Assembly: GCA_028456385.1 (NCBI GenBank)
Contig: JALNQF010000167.1
Coordinates: forward strand, 1-64,000
DNA: 64,000 nucleotides
Direction of reading: 5' to 3'
Source: Ophiosphaerella korrae
Taxonomy: Eukaryota > Ascomycota > Dothideomycetes > Pleosporales > Phaeosphaeriaceae
This document shows, one piece after another, positions 37,698 through 50,404 of the stretch (within the stretch, counting starts at the first letter, position 1; each line of letters opens with the position of its first letter). Both the position numbers and the translations under genes were made by a program. Below the pieces are notes generated by a model. That model searched no databases, was not told the origin of the DNA, and worked only from the letters and a program-made list of their open reading frames with translations.

Positions 37698-39412
37698 ATG
37701 GATCCCAAGAAATCAACAGCTGTCAAGGAACCGTTGCCACCCGATGGTAAAGACTCAACTCGTGCCTTTGGCACTACGACTCAGAGCAACCACCAAGATC
37801 CAAAGGTGGGAACTCAGCCGTCGAAGACATCGACAGAGCGTCCTTCAGCTCCCACTCCTGCGCCTCAGGATGGGGTTGGCATGGCATGGCTCCAAGTGAT
37901 CGGATCCTTCTTCTTATGGTTCAACACATGGGGCTTAGTCAATGCGTTTGGCGTCTACCAAACATACTACCAGCTCGACTTGCTCTCGTCGTCTACCCCG
38001 TCTGAAATCTCGTGGATAGGGTCGTTGCAAGTGTTTCTGCTTATGGTGCTTCCCCCCCTCCCACACCCATCATCTTTTTCCAGAGTCAATCATCTGATGC
38101 TTTAAATTCTTCTTCTAGTTTGGAGGATTCATCGTAGGCCCTATCTATGACAGAGGATATGCTCGCACACTGTTAGCCGTGGGATCGTTCTTGGTGGTGT
38201 TTGGGCAGATGATGCTAAGGTCTGTTGAGAAACCTGAAAATCCCAACATCTAAGCAACGATCCAGAGCTGATGGTCACAACAGTCTTTGCGATCGCTATT
38301 GGCAGGTGATTCTTGCCCAAGGATTGACACAAGGCATTGGTTGCGGACTTCTATGTACGTGCTTACGTGCTTATTTGCATGCCGGTTGGCATTGCTCAAT
38401 GCCATGGGCTGACAATGGAGTTCAGTTCTACCAGCCATCGCGATCCTAAGCACGTGGTTTACCAAACGCCTTGTCACGGCGAGTGGAATTGCTGCAGCCG
38501 GCAGCGGACTCGGTGGTACAGACGTTGCATTATCCACCTTGTTGTTCTCACAATGCTAATGCTCAACTCAGGAGTGATCTACCCAATCGTCTTCTATCGT
38601 CTCCAACCTCGTATCGGTTTTGGATGGGCAACGCGAGTGATTGCGTTCATAGCGCTTGCAACACTCACCTTCTCCGTGGTTGTGATGAAAGCTAAATCAC
38701 TGCCCCCTGCAGCGAGACAATTCTTCGATACAGGAGCCTTGAGGAACGTGCCCTTCAACTTGACGAATCTTGGAACTTTTTTTATCTTCACTGGGCTTTA
38801 CATACCCTTGTTTTACGTATGTTCAAGTACCCCTGATCATCGAGTAAATGACTAACACTCGATCAATCAGGTTGAGCTCTATGCCATTCAAAGCAAATTG
38901 TAATAAGCCTTCTCGAGAACCCTTCTCCAACGGCTTGCTAACATAATTCCAACAGTGTAGATGAGCGCCTTGGGTTCTACCTCTTACCCATCCTCAATGT
39001 CGGCAGCGTCTTTGGCCGAGTCATCCCAAACTACGTGGCCGACTTTATTGGCGCCTTCAACACCGCTATCATCTGCGCCATCATCACGGCAATCATTAGC
39101 TTCTGCCTCATCGCCGTCAACAATTCTGCCGGTATAATCACCATTGTCATCTTCTACGGCTTCTTCTCTGGAGCGCTCGCGTCCTTATCTCCAATGCTGG
39201 TCATACGCGCCACACCTGAGCGGCGGAAGATTGGAACGTGGCTTGGGATGGGTTTTGCGGCTGCCGCAGTGGGTTTATTAATTGGGAATCCAATTTCAGG
39301 GGCCATTCTACGGTCAAGTAGCTTTAAGTATGCGTGGCTATTTTCAGGGCTTTGTCTTACTATAGGATGTGGGTTTCTCATTACTATAAAAGTTCGGAAG
39401 GATAAGATATAA
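37698..39412 (+). CDS. MCT-type major facilitator transporter
   Basis: Predicted 446-aa membrane transporter of the fungal monocarboxylate-transporter-like (SLC16-related) MFS group. Seven exons: 37698-38045, 38119-38219, 38284-38354, 38426-38515, 38572-38816, 38871-38899 and 38956-39412. The six introns of 54-73 nt keep the frame. Joins recover MMLSLCDRYWQVILAQGL, GCGLLFLPAIAILSTWF, AGSGLGGVIYPIVFYRL and KFVDERLGFYLLPILNVGSVFGR, all typical of the family. A long soluble N-terminus (about 60 residues) precedes DGVGMAWLQVIGSF, the usual first membrane helix, and about 12 helices are expected. It probably exports or imports a carboxylate-like compound at the plasma membrane or a vesicle and would suit an acidic lipid-derived product. 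Intron 2 has a weak donor (GTCTGT). The gene ends about 240 bp from the pogo transposon. Confidence 0.88.
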
Positions 39413-39649
39413 ATAAAAAAATGTAGAGGAGAGCTAGGAAATAGGTGTTCAGGTAATCTATTGATAGACTACTATCTAGGGAAAGATACTAGTACGCCTC
39501 TATATATAAGGAGCTCCAGAGCAAGGTGCCTCCGGCTCTAGGGCTAGTAGACTAAGACGTCTAGGTGCTTTAGGTGTTCGAGCCCCTCTAGAGCTCTAGC
39601 TACAGCTCTAAGGCTCTACCGCGACAAAAATATATTACTACTTTCTAAG
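39413..39649. other. Spacer with repeated CTCTAG-type motifs
   Basis: No gene is visible. The right half contains many variants of GCTCTAG/CTAGAGC (roughly 39,510-39,620) and palindromic stretches such as CTCTAGAGCTCTAG. It may be a repeat relic and marks the return to AT-rich sequence. Confidence 0.4.
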
Positions 39650-39651
39650 TA

Positions 39652-39722
39652 ACGTATTCTACCAGTGAGCCGGTCAAACCACTGAGCCGGTCACTTTTGC
39701 TTGGCACTAGGAACACTACGTA
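39652..39722 (+). repeat. Left terminal inverted repeat of pogo element
   Basis: 71 bp starting ACGTATTCTACC and ending ACTACGTA, with a duplicated subterminal GTGAGCCGGTCA/CTGAGCCGGTCA motif that may be the transposase binding site. Its right partner is 62256-62326. Confidence 0.85.
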
Positions 39723-39731
39723 CGAACAATA

Positions 39732-40371
39732 ATGCAGCCCCAAAGCAACAATATATTAACTCAGCAAGAAGGTAGAATTGAGCTTGCACTTCAGGCTTAT
39801 ACTCTAGGCCAATTTAAAAGCCAGCGACGCGCTGCTGCAGCCTACAACGTACGACAACAGCGACTCTCTGACCAGCTCCAAGGAATCGCCTATCGGCCTA
39901 ATACTCGACCAGGTTGCTAGAAACTTACTGCAACTGAAGAGCAGACGATCGTACGATATATTCTTGACCTTGATTTAAGAGGATTTGCCCCCTGGCTGTG
40001 TGAGGTAGTAGATATAGCCGACAAATTATTGGCGGCGCGTAACGGAGAGCCAGTTGGGAAGAACTAGCCGTCGCGCTTTGTAGCACGTACGGAGGAGCTT
40101 AAGATGGCCTTCAATCGAGCAAAGGATCGCTAGAGAATACTTCAAGAAGATCTAGCAGTTATTAGCGCGTGGTTCTAGCTCGTACAGGACACAATGGCGA
40201 CGTACGGCGTCGATCTAGATAATGTCCACAACTTTAATAAGACTAGCTTTTAGATAGGAATAATTAGGTTAATGAAAGTTGTTACGGGCTTAGAGAGGCG
40301 TACGAGGCCTAATCTTATTTAGCTAGGCGATCGCGAGTAGGTTATAGCTATTATAAGTATCTACGCTGCTA
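39732..40371 (+). pseudogene. pogo transposase, N-terminal part
   Basis: The ATG at 39732 opens a frame with a psq-type helix-turn-helix (EGRIELALQAYTLGQFKSQ), followed after a TAG (39918-39920) by a CENP-B/Tc5-type DNA-binding domain and the first part of the DDE catalytic domain (VHNFNKTSF, where Asp is expected in place of the first Asn-Lys pair, then GDRE-TAG-V). TAG codons replace Trp or Gln at several sites. Interrupted by E3 after the codons for YAA. The fragment is only lightly RIP-affected. Confidence 0.85.
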
Positions 40372-40761
40372 TGTAACGGGCCGCCTGTCGTCGACTACAG
40401 GCGCCTGTCTTGAAGGGGTTAGTGAATTGTGAGGTGATAGTAAAAGCTTAGGGGGGGATCTGCAATAACTATGAACAATAGAAGATGTTTCGCAACTGTC
40501 TTGTATTGGCGTTCCGTGGTTAAAGGATTGAATTGCCGATACCATCCTAATAATGCGCATCCTACTGACTATATACCTAGGCTCCTTAGCTGGCTTCGTG
40601 CTTCGTGTTTGCCAAGATCGCGAATCGCGAATTTGTCACGTGTCCCTATTATAGTTGGTCTCCTAATCTAGCTTATTTCTCTATAGGTTATATGTATTGT
40701 TATTGTCTATAGTAGGGCTAATTAGTTTAAATTGGTTTTCTCTTGTTACGACTGTAATACT
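40372..40761 (-). repeat. E3 left (3') LTR, lightly mutated
   Basis: 390 bp, begins TGTAACGGGCC, with a single copy of the 54-bp internal unit. Keeps many CpG and CpA sites that are lost in its partner. Confidence 0.85.
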
Positions 40762-40849
40762 ATTCCCCTCTCTAGGCGGGTTCTCGTTCCTCTGTCCTAG
40801 GCCTAAGGTTATTAGTCTAGTTTCTTTGTTTATTTCTAGTTCTTTATTA

Positions 40850-41160
40850 TTCTCTATGTTTTCGCGTTCTAATTACAACAAACTCCTTCTTGTTGCTCGC
40901 GTTACTCCTAATAGGGTTAAAATGTTTCCTTGTACTTATTATACTTAATTAAAGCTTACTTATCTTATATCTTTAAAGGATAGTAAATACTATAATAAGT
41001 ATATCTTAGCTAATGTTTAACACAAGTATACACTATTAGGTATCTCTCTTATAGAGTATAAGTGTTTAATTGTTATATAATCTCCTCTTACTAAGTTATA
41101 TAGGGTAAGCTATTAACTAGGCTTAAGAGATACTATTATTATAGCTTGTAGAGGCTAAGG
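40850..41160 (+). other. Cys-rich antisense frame in E3 3' region
   Basis: A plus-strand reading frame opposite to E3 coding sense contains RVKMFPCTYYT, LISLKDSKYY and IEYKCLIVIQSP, broken by a TAA at 40946-40948 and by later stops that fit RIP of Gln codons. The same frame is recognisable in E1, E2 and E4, with Cys at several of the positions that are Tyr here. Limits are approximate and no start codon is certain. Function unknown. Confidence 0.4.
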
Positions 41161-44100
41161 CTAAGCGTAAGCTAACTTTACGTAAGCTAGTAGATCTTTA
41201 TTCTTGTATTAAGCGTCTTTGTAAGATAAAGGCTTATAATAATGCTAAATTGTCTAAATAGTCTTGTGCTTTAGAGGCTAAGATAGACCTTAAGGATATA
41301 GTTTAGGCTGCTCTAGCTCCTATCGTATTAGACGTTCCTAACGCCTCTCTATTTAGCGCTAGTAGTGTTAATTTTCTTAGTTCGCTATAAGGTAGTCTAG
41401 AGAGTTTTAACTTTAGTAGTCCTCTAGTTTCTTAGAGTAATTAAGGTTGTCCTTAGGTTCTTATATCTTTTTCTATAGTTATCCTTTCTTGTTTATACCT
41501 ATCTATTCTACTAAGTAGTAGTTTCTTCTATTGTAGAATTAGTATTATAAGATTTTTTTAACTTCCTATTCTTCTTATTCTCTATACGTATCTACTTTAT
41601 ATACTAGTAGTTCTATGTTTTATAGTGCTTATTCTAGTAAAGCTACGTAAAACATTAGGTATATCTTTATCTTGTTTAGTAGCTTTAATTTAAATATAAC
41701 TAGTATAACTTCTTTCTTAATTTTATATAGTCTTATTTTAACGTAGTCTAATTTTAAACTTAGTTATTTGCTCTTAATATTTTTTTATACTAACTATACT
41801 TTTTCTCTCTTTTTAAATTAAGGTCTTTCTTTATACTTCTTATTATAGTACTTAGCTATTTAATTATGTAGGAATTCTACATCCTATCTTAATTAATCGT
41901 ATATATCTTTAAGTTTACTAGTAAAGTTTTCTCTTCTTAGAGACTAAGATATCTAATTCCTTAGTATCTAGTATATATTAGGTTTAAATCTATAGTTTGT
42001 AAAGAAAGGTAATACTCTTATTACTATATTCTTTACGCTATTATATACTAACTATACTATAGGTAGTAGCTATACCTAATTGTTCTATTTATAGTTAAGG
42101 TAATATCTTAAGTATTACTCTACTATTTAATTTATTTGTTCTAACTATCTATCTATTTATAGATAATATACTATAGATATTATATATTATATTCCTAATT
42201 ACGCTATTATTGTTCCCTATAGTTTTAATATAAATCGTACATTTCTATCTATAATAATTTTATCTAGTAGTCTATATTAACTAATTATAGTTCCTAGAAC
42301 CTAGTATATAATAACTTCTATCTTACTTTTCTCTTTATATAGTCTAAAGTACGAGTACTTTATTAATTTATCTACTATTATTAGGATTCTATTATACTTA
42401 ACTCCTAATATTAGGTCTTTAGACTTAAGTAATTTTGTAATAAAGTCTATTATAATAACTCTCTATAGTTATTCTAGTACTTCTACTAGTTATAGTATTC
42501 TATATAGTACGTATCTACTATATTTGTTTCTATAGTATTCTATATAGTTTTATAGTACTTTTATTACTAATTATCTTACTTTTAGGATATAGTAATCTCT
42601 TAGAAATCTATCTAATATTTTATTAATACTTTAGTAACTATATACTAGTAATTTGTAGAATTATTGTATAAATTCTCTTTAAATTTTCCTTAGAATATAT
42701 ATTCTTCTATAAGCTTATACAAATCCTTCTTAGATTTCTAGTTTCTCTATTTCTTTAGATACTTCCTTTATTATTTTCTAAATCTATTTATCTAGCTTAC
42801 TACTTGTCCTTTTAAGTATTATAGCTATTTTAGGTATATTTAGGACTAAGTATCCTTCTTTATTCTTAACTAGAACTATACTAGTAGCGTTTACTTCCTT
42901 TTATAGGTCTAGTCTTCTACTAAAGGCGTCTATAAATTAGTTATCTTTCCCTTTTATATATATAATTTCTATATTAAATATTAATAGGAACTCCTACTAT
43001 CTTATATAGTATTATAATAATTCTTTGTTTATTATAAATTTTATAAGATTCTTATAGTTAGTATAGACCTTTATCTTGTATTTTACTCTTTATAGGTATA
43101 CTCTCTATTATCTAAATACTTTATAGATTACTAGTATTTCTTTGTTATAGATTAAGTAGTTAAGTTCTACTTCTTTTATTTTCTTAGAGAAGTATTTAAC
43201 TAAATACTCTTTTTTAGTCTTTAGATCTTCTTATATTAGTGCTATTCTATAGACTAAATTAGATATATCTATTTTTACTATTGCTAGTAGGTCTAGGTTA
43301 TATATTCTAATAACTAGATTTTCTATAAATTTCTTCTTAATCTTAGTAAATACTTTATTATATTCCTTTATCTATTTAAATAGCGTATCTTTCTTTATAA
43401 GTCTTGTTATTAGTTCTATATCTTTAGACTATCTTACTATTAACTTCTTATAAAAGTTAGCTAGCCTATAAAATTATTATACCTCCTTTAGGTTTCTTAG
43501 TATTAGCTATTTGTTAATTAATCTAATCTTTTCTAGGTTAATCTTAATTTTTCCTAGTTTAATAATAAATCTAAGGAAGTCTATTTTCTTTGTATAGAAC
43601 TTGTATTTTCTTATTTTAAAAAATAGCTTATTTTCTACTAGTTTCTTTAATACTTTGTGTATATATTGCACGTATTCTTCTTCTATTTCTAAGAATATAA
43701 AGATATTATCTAGGTATATAAATATAAATACGTTTAAGTACTCTCTTAGTACTATATTAATTCTTTCTTAAAACGCTACTAGTGCGTTTATTAAGCTAAA
43801 TAGTATAACTACGTATTTATATAGTCTATATTGTGTTCTAAATACTATTTTCTACTTATTACCTTTTTTAATTCTAATCTAGTAGTAGGTATTCTAGATA
43901 TCTAACTTTGTAAAGATTCTTACTTTTTATAGCCTATCTTGTATTTTATCTATTTATAGTAATAGGTATTAGTTCTTGTTTATAATTATATTAGTTTTCT
44001 TAAAATCTATATAGGGTCTTTTATTACTTATTCTTTTTTTATCTATAAATATAAGTTTATATACTACTAAAGATTTAGATTCTCTTATCTATTCTTTTTT

Positions 44101-46896
44101 TATTACGTTTAAGATAAATATTTATTTAATTTTAGATTCTTCTTCTATTTTTCTATAGACTAGGCTCTATCCTATATCTTTACCTTCTTCTAGTTCTATT
44201 ACTAAATCCTATAGTTAATGTTCTAGGAGGTAGTCTTCTAGCTCTATAAGTTATTTTTCTTATTTCTTATATTTTTTAGAGAATTCTCCTTTATATATAC
44301 TTATATTAGCTTTTAATATATCTATTTTATAGTAGCTAATCTTTCCTATTCTCTAATTAATATATAGGTTAGTTATCTATAACTATAGTATACCTAATAT
44401 TATATCTTATTTGTTATTAATTGTTATTATATCTATAACTATATTCTTAATAGTTATTTCTTCTAGTTCTAATATAGAGGGAACTGTTTTAAACCTAATA
44501 AGTTCTTAGAATAGTTTTCTTTTAATTATACTTAATTATTAAGGGTATTTCTTTATTATATACTTTATTCTTTATATTTCTATAAACTTCTTTAATATAA
44601 AGTTCTTTGTAGCTCTACTATTAATTATTAATTTTACTTTCTTTCTTTAGTATATACCTATTTTCGTAATATATAAGCCTCTTATACTTTCTAGCTTTTC
44701 TTACTTAGGTAGCTTTGTAAATTATCTATCTTTCTAGGGCTATAGTCTTACTTTAAGTTTATATTCTTTATATTTTAGATATTTATTATTTGTGTATTTA
44801 TACTATAGTTTTCCTTAGACGTATTTCTTTATTAGCTTAGGTCTAGGCCTTACTACTATATATCTATCTTCTAGGATTATTTCTTATCCTTAGATATTTT
44901 CTACTAGAATTACTCTTATATAGTTATAGCCTCTTCTTCTTATAAGCTATATATTATTATTTGCTTTAGAGTTTCTATATATAATATAATTCTTGTCTAG
45001 GTATAATATCTATAATACTTTAAAATATACTAGATATTCTAGGTCTATTATTTTATTATCCCCTTCGTAGTATTTGTCTTTACTAAGTGTATTTATTATT
45101 AGGATATAGTATACTATTAGTACTCTTAGTATATAAGCTTTATTAATCTATCGCGTTTCTTTTATAAGGTATTACTATTCTCTTTATATAGGTATTCTTC
45201 CTATTATAACTATATATTACTTTATCTATTCCTAGAATAGTATAAACTTTATTTCTCTAGGATTATATTCTTTCTAGTCTTTGTACGCTTCCTCTATACT
45301 TATAACTATTAAGTATATTTAAACAAACTTCTATTCTTTATTCTATTCCTCTATATCTATTATTATTTAGCTATTATAGCTATATATTATTAGCTAGGTA
45401 TACTCTATTCTTCTTATACTAACTTACTTTTTACTTCCTTGTAGTCCTTTAGAGGTAGTTATAGTAGTCTCTTTATCTAGTACTAGTCTTTTAGCCTAGA
45501 TTAATAGTATTAAGGGCTCTTCTCCTTCTAAATCTTTGTTAGTAAATCTATTACTTAGGCTATTTCTTCTAGCTAAGCTTTTATTCTATCTTTTATTATA
45601 GCTACTTTATTTCTCTATTTCTATAGGAACTATACTACTCTCTATTTACTAGAAAGATATATATAGTAGTTATTATTATAACAAAAGGTCTAATAGAGTA
45701 TTACGTATTATACTTCTTTACTCCTAGCTACCTTCTCTTAAGGTTTAGCCTATACTTATAGTACTTCTTTCTTCTTCTCTATTATTTTTAACTAAGTCTC
45801 TTTTTTTAGGTCTTTACTTCTATAGTCTTTTACAAAGTGTCTTAGTTTCCTATACTTATAGTATACTATATCTTTTTTTAACTTTAATTAGTATTCCTTT
45901 ATATAGTAGCCTTTCTTACTATAGTTAAAGTACGTAAAGTCTTTATTTTTCTTCTTCTTTTTATCCTTATTAGTATTAAGGATTATAGGGTCTCCCTTAT
46001 TATAGTTCTAGGTATAACCTCTATATTTATTCTTCTTCTATTCTTAAAGATTATTGTTAATTTATATTACCTATTACTTTAGAGCTTCTAGTGTCTTTAG
46101 TTTTTCTATATAGATTATTTTATATTAGATCTTAGAGTTTAGTCTTTGCTTAAATTGTAATATTAAGGCTAACTTATTCTATTCTATATTCTATAATAGT
46201 TATTTAAACTATAATACGTACTTTAGTATACTCTAACTTTGTATAAGTTTTTCTAGCTACTCTTTAGCTTGTTAGGTAATGTCTATATCCCTAAATACTA
46301 CTCTTATTCGTTTAGTAAAGTATTTAGAGCTTCTAAAGATAGCTCTAGTCTTATCCTTCTAGGTTATTAGTAAATATATTATATAGTTAGTCTAGTAAGG
46401 TTCGTACTATCTTATTACGTCTTCTTCGAGGTATAATCTAATATATATTACCTTCTTTTCTTCTATATCAAAGTATAGTACTTATATATCTATCTAGAGT
46501 TATACTAATATAATAAAGGGTCTTAGTTTCTCTCTTATTCTATTAAACTTCTTAAGGATAGGTATCTTTAGTAGTTTCTTTGTCGTACTTATCTCTAATC
46601 TTTAGGTAATTAATTCTATCTAGTTCTATCCTTTAATAATAGCCTTAATCTATACCTTGTTTTACTTTACGTAATCTTGTAGTTCTTTATTCTATATTTC
46701 TAAAGCGTCGATTATTATCTTTATATCTTCTTTATTAGAAATTAGATTGTTAATTTAGTCCTTAATTATTTCCTATATAGTACTATTAGACTTATAACTA
46801 CTCTTAGGTACTTTACTTATTAAACTTTCTACTATTATATTAGCTAGACTATACACTACTTACGCTTTACTTCTTATAATAACTAAATTAGTAAAG

Positions 46897-47338
46897 TATA
46901 ATAGGCTACTTATTATTAACTATAGGTACCTATCTTAAAGGAGTTAGTAAATTATAAAGTAATAGTAAAAGCTTAGGAGGGGATCTATAATAACTATAAA
47001 TAATAGAAGATATTTTGCAACTATCTTATATTAGCGTTCTATAGTTAAAGGATTAAATTACTAATACTATCCTAATAATACGCATCCTACTAACTATATA
47101 CCTAGGCTCCTTAGCTAGCTTTATACTTCGTGTTTACTAAGATCGCAAATCGCGAATTTATTACGTACTTAGCTTTATACTTTATATTTACTAAGATTGT
47201 AAATCGCGAATTTATTACGTGTTCCTATTATAGTTAGTCTCCTAATCTAACTTATTTCCCTATAGGTTATATACATTGTTATTGTCTATAGTAAGGCTAA
47301 TTAGTTTAAATTAGTTTTCTCTTGTTACGACTATAACA
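46897..47338 (-). repeat. E3 right (5') LTR, strongly mutated
   Basis: 442 bp with two copies of the 54-bp unit. It ends CTATAACA before the tacta duplication. Confidence 0.85.
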
Positions 47339-47343
47339 TACTA

Positions 47344-47725
47344 GCTATATAACCCTACTATTTATTATCTATAAAGGATGCGTCTATATCTCTACTTAGT
47401 ATAAGGAAATAGAAATACTACGCAATTAGAAGATCTCTATCTCTAAGAATAGATAGATAAATAATATACTTAGTCTTAAGTAGTTAAAGTACTTTAACGT
47501 ATATATAAAGGCGCGTTAGGTAGAGTTATATTAGCTACTTATCTTAGACAGCTATAAGAGCTACTTAAATTAAGATTTTAAGGACTACTACCTTAAAAAC
47601 AAGATTCTAACGCTCTATATACTAGCTTATTCGTCCTATATCCTCTAGCTACTTAATATTATCTACTTCTTACTATTAAAGCTTAAGTACTCTTAGCGCG
47701 TATAAGACTTAGCGCGTTAACGCGT
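47344..47725 (+). pseudogene. pogo transposase, central part
   Basis: Continues the DDE domain after E3: LLFIIYKG, LLILDSYKSYL (the second catalytic Asp retained, from LDGH), ILAYSSYILQLLNII (from the conserved HSSHLLQPLDV) and LKYSQRVQDLARQR. Stops are TAG/TAA at Gln or Trp positions. Interrupted by E5 at the cgcgt duplication, which codes for part of ARQRV. Confidence 0.85.
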
Positions 47726-48166
47726 TGTTACGATACTAAGCGGTAAGTAAGCTATTATATAGTACGCAATTAGGCTAGGCAATATAGCGTAGTAGAATAT
47801 GTAACTATTTAGTAGTAAACACTCTAGAGTAAACACTCTAGAGTAAACGCTCTAGAATAAGCGCTCTAGAGCGAACGCTCTAGAGTAAGCGCTTAGGAAT
47901 AAACGCTAGATAGCAAGTATATAGGAACGATAATAGACCTTTAAGACTATTGTGTTTAATCTCTTCTTTACCTCTTATCCTAATAGAGTATTACAACTAA
48001 TACTTTAATTAGATTCTTATCTACCTATTAATACTTACATACCTCGTAATACTCTAATAAGAGCTAACTATTAATTAAGTTAAGTAACTAACTTGTTTAT
48101 TAACCTCGCCTATCTTACAAAAGCCTACTTGCCCTTATTACCCTTACTAGTTCTAAAGACTTAATA
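47726..48166 (+). repeat. E5 5' LTR
   Basis: Starts TGTTACGATACTAAGCGG and ends CTTAATA (from CTTAACA). Contains a 14-bp tandem array at 47818-47915. Confidence 0.85.
47818..47915. repeat. 14-bp tandem array with palindromic CTCTAGAG core
   Basis: Seven consecutive 14-bp units, consensus AACGCTCTAGAGTA. The same seven-unit array is present in the E5 3' LTR (61267-61364) and in the solo LTR (25976-26073). It lies in the first part of the LTR, where promoter and enhancer elements are expected. Confidence 0.85.
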
Positions 48167-48239
48167 TATTAAATACCTTTAAGATAAGTGATACGTTAAT
48201 AAACATAGACAACTAGCGTATAGGAGCAACCTATACTAC

Positions 48240-49938
48240 TACTTCTAAGGTCGCTAAGCTAGACCTCTACTATAGAGAATAGAACAAGCTTAAGCTATAG
48301 ATCCTACAACTTAATCTCTTCTTTAAGGTAGACTAAGTTTAAGATAAAGATAGAGCTATACTTGTATCGTCCTATATAAGGGGCAAGGTAGAGAAATAGG
48401 TTACGCTATACTTTAAGAAATACCTTAATAACAACAATAATAACTACGACAAGATATTTAAAAAATAGATTAAGTTTAAAGATAAAGTATAACAAGCCTT
48501 TCTACTAGCGAACAAGATAGTAGTAGTAGAGCGCGTAATATAGCAGCTACGACAATACAAGGTAGCAGTAGACTATACTAATAAATTCTAAAGCTACGCG
48601 ATACAAATAGAATAGAACGACAAGTTATTAATAAGGATATTTTAATAGGAACTTAAGAGCAACGTTTAAGGCAAGCTAATACGTAGTAGAGCTGCGATTA
48701 AGACGTTAGAGAACCTAATAGAGGAAGTAATTTAAGTTAATAACTATATATATAAACACATAGTAGAAGCTAAGAATAGTAAAGTACTACGTATAGATAA
48801 CAAGAAGTATAAACCTAAGTACGAGTACTAATATAAGAATAAGTAAGTTTAGAGTAGCTATAGACACTTTAGGCTAGACAAGATACACGTTAACAACGTA
48901 AACCTAGGAAAACAAGAATACTATTACTGTAAGAACCCTAAGGGAGTAGAAAGCTAAAAATACTACGAGTATAGTAAAACAGGGCACCTAGCAAAGAACT
49001 ACTAAGTAAAAAACAAGATTATACAATAAATTAATATGCTTAAGAGGTAAGATAATAATAGAGAGGAAGAATAGGAAGTAATCCCTAGAAGAAGCTAAGA
49101 GAAGAGAGATTATAAGACTATAAACCTCTAGTAGTAAGATATAGGTAAGAGATACAACTACTATAGGATCGCTATAAAGCTAAGCAACCTTATAATAGAC
49201 AATAAGGTAGAAGCTATAAATATACTACTAGGAGTGCAAAGCTACGTAAAGAGGCACTAGCTAAAGTAGAAGTACGCTAGGATAGACACTATAGAATACC
49301 TTTAGCTATACTAAAGAAGGGTAGGGTACAAGCGCAAGACGACGCTATATCTAGGAAGGCGAGTACACACAGCCTAGGACGAGAACAAAAAAGAAAACTA
49401 AGAGCCTAAGACTTCTAAATACAAAATAGCACCTAGAATACTAGAGCTAAGGTAAGAGAATACTAAGGTACAAGATAGATTTATAAAAGAAATCTAGAGA
49501 CTAGTAGATAGCTACTACTTAGCAAAAGAATAGTAGGACAAGGAACGCTAGATATATAAAGTAAGGTAGACCTAGTAACATAAATTGTTATATACTAACA
49601 ACAATTAGGCGCTAATTATTATAGATCTAGTGTTAATATAAGAACTATAATACTAGCTACACTTATACAACCTAAACTATCTACTACTATTATAGACAAG
49701 ATATTACTACGACGACTACCTTACTTACTATTCTAAGAAGATAGGATCTAGATATTTCCCTTATAGGAGATCTAGATACAAATAGAACTAGAAAGAGTGT
49801 ATAAATAACAAATGTAAACGACACCTATAGGATAAGTAGGAAGCTAAGTACTTTTTAGGAATAAGTAAAGAAGATATAAATACAAGTAAGATACTTGTAA
49901 ACAACTAATATATTAACCTATTTTAGTAAACCTATACG
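48240..49938 (+). pseudogene. E5 gag region
   Basis: Read through TAG/TAA, this gives a gag-like protein with a capsid-type stretch (LYFKKYLNN, FQSYAIQIEQND) and a zinc-knuckle relic at 48961-49002 (KYYEYSKTGHLAKNY), where the CCHC cysteines have become Tyr by TGC/TGT to TAC/TAT change. It ends where E4 inserts (ctaga, 49939-49943). Confidence 0.7.
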
Positions 49939-49943
49939 CTAGA

Positions 49944-50404
49944 TGTTACAGCAGTAACAAGGGAAACCGAGATAGAACTAATTAGTCTACGCTTAGCTAC
50001 TAACAAAGCATAGGATAAGTAGGGTAATAACTTATAAGATAACGAGTTTAATTAGGAAGCTAACTATAATATAGATACGTAACAAATTCGTAAATTCGCG
50101 ATCTTAGTAAACACGAAGCTACGAAGCTATTATGTGACGAATTTGTGAATTCGCGATCTTAGCAAATACGAAGTAACAAAGCTACTAAGATATTATTACT
50201 ATATAGTTAGTAGTAATGCGCATTGTTAGGATAGTATTAGTAATTCAATCCTTTAACTATAGAACGCTAATACAAGATAGTTGTAAAATATCTTCTATTG
50301 TTTATAGTTATTATAGATCCTTATACAAACTTTTATTATTACCTTATAATCTACTAACCCTTTAAAGATAGGTACCTATAGTTAACAATAGGAGGCCTGT
50401 TACA
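49944..50404 (+). repeat. E4 5' LTR
   Basis: 461 bp, TGTTACAG...CTGTTACA, with two 54-bp-type internal units. Confidence 0.88.

Larger units (their letters stand above)
40372..47338 (-). mobile_element. E3: Ty3/gypsy element inserted in the pogo transposase gene
   Basis: The 6,967-bp element reads on the minus strand. The 5' LTR is 46897-47338 (442 bp) and the 3' LTR is 40372-40761 (390 bp). Flanks are tgcta (40367-40371) and tacta (47339-47343), a 5-bp duplication with one G-to-A change. Gag runs from about 46,890 to 45,700, then protease, reverse transcriptase (YLDN motif near 43,705-43,720), RNase H, integrase and chromodomain down to about 41,440. The two LTRs differ by one 54-bp internal unit and by many point changes, nearly all with C/G in the left copy and T/A in the right copy. 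The left LTR is therefore close to the ancestral sequence. Confidence 0.88.

Noticed and set aside
38337..38855. 172-codon plus-strand frame taken as an independent gene
   Set aside because: Its first part reads through introns 3 and 4 of the transporter in a wrong frame. The latter part is transporter exon 5.
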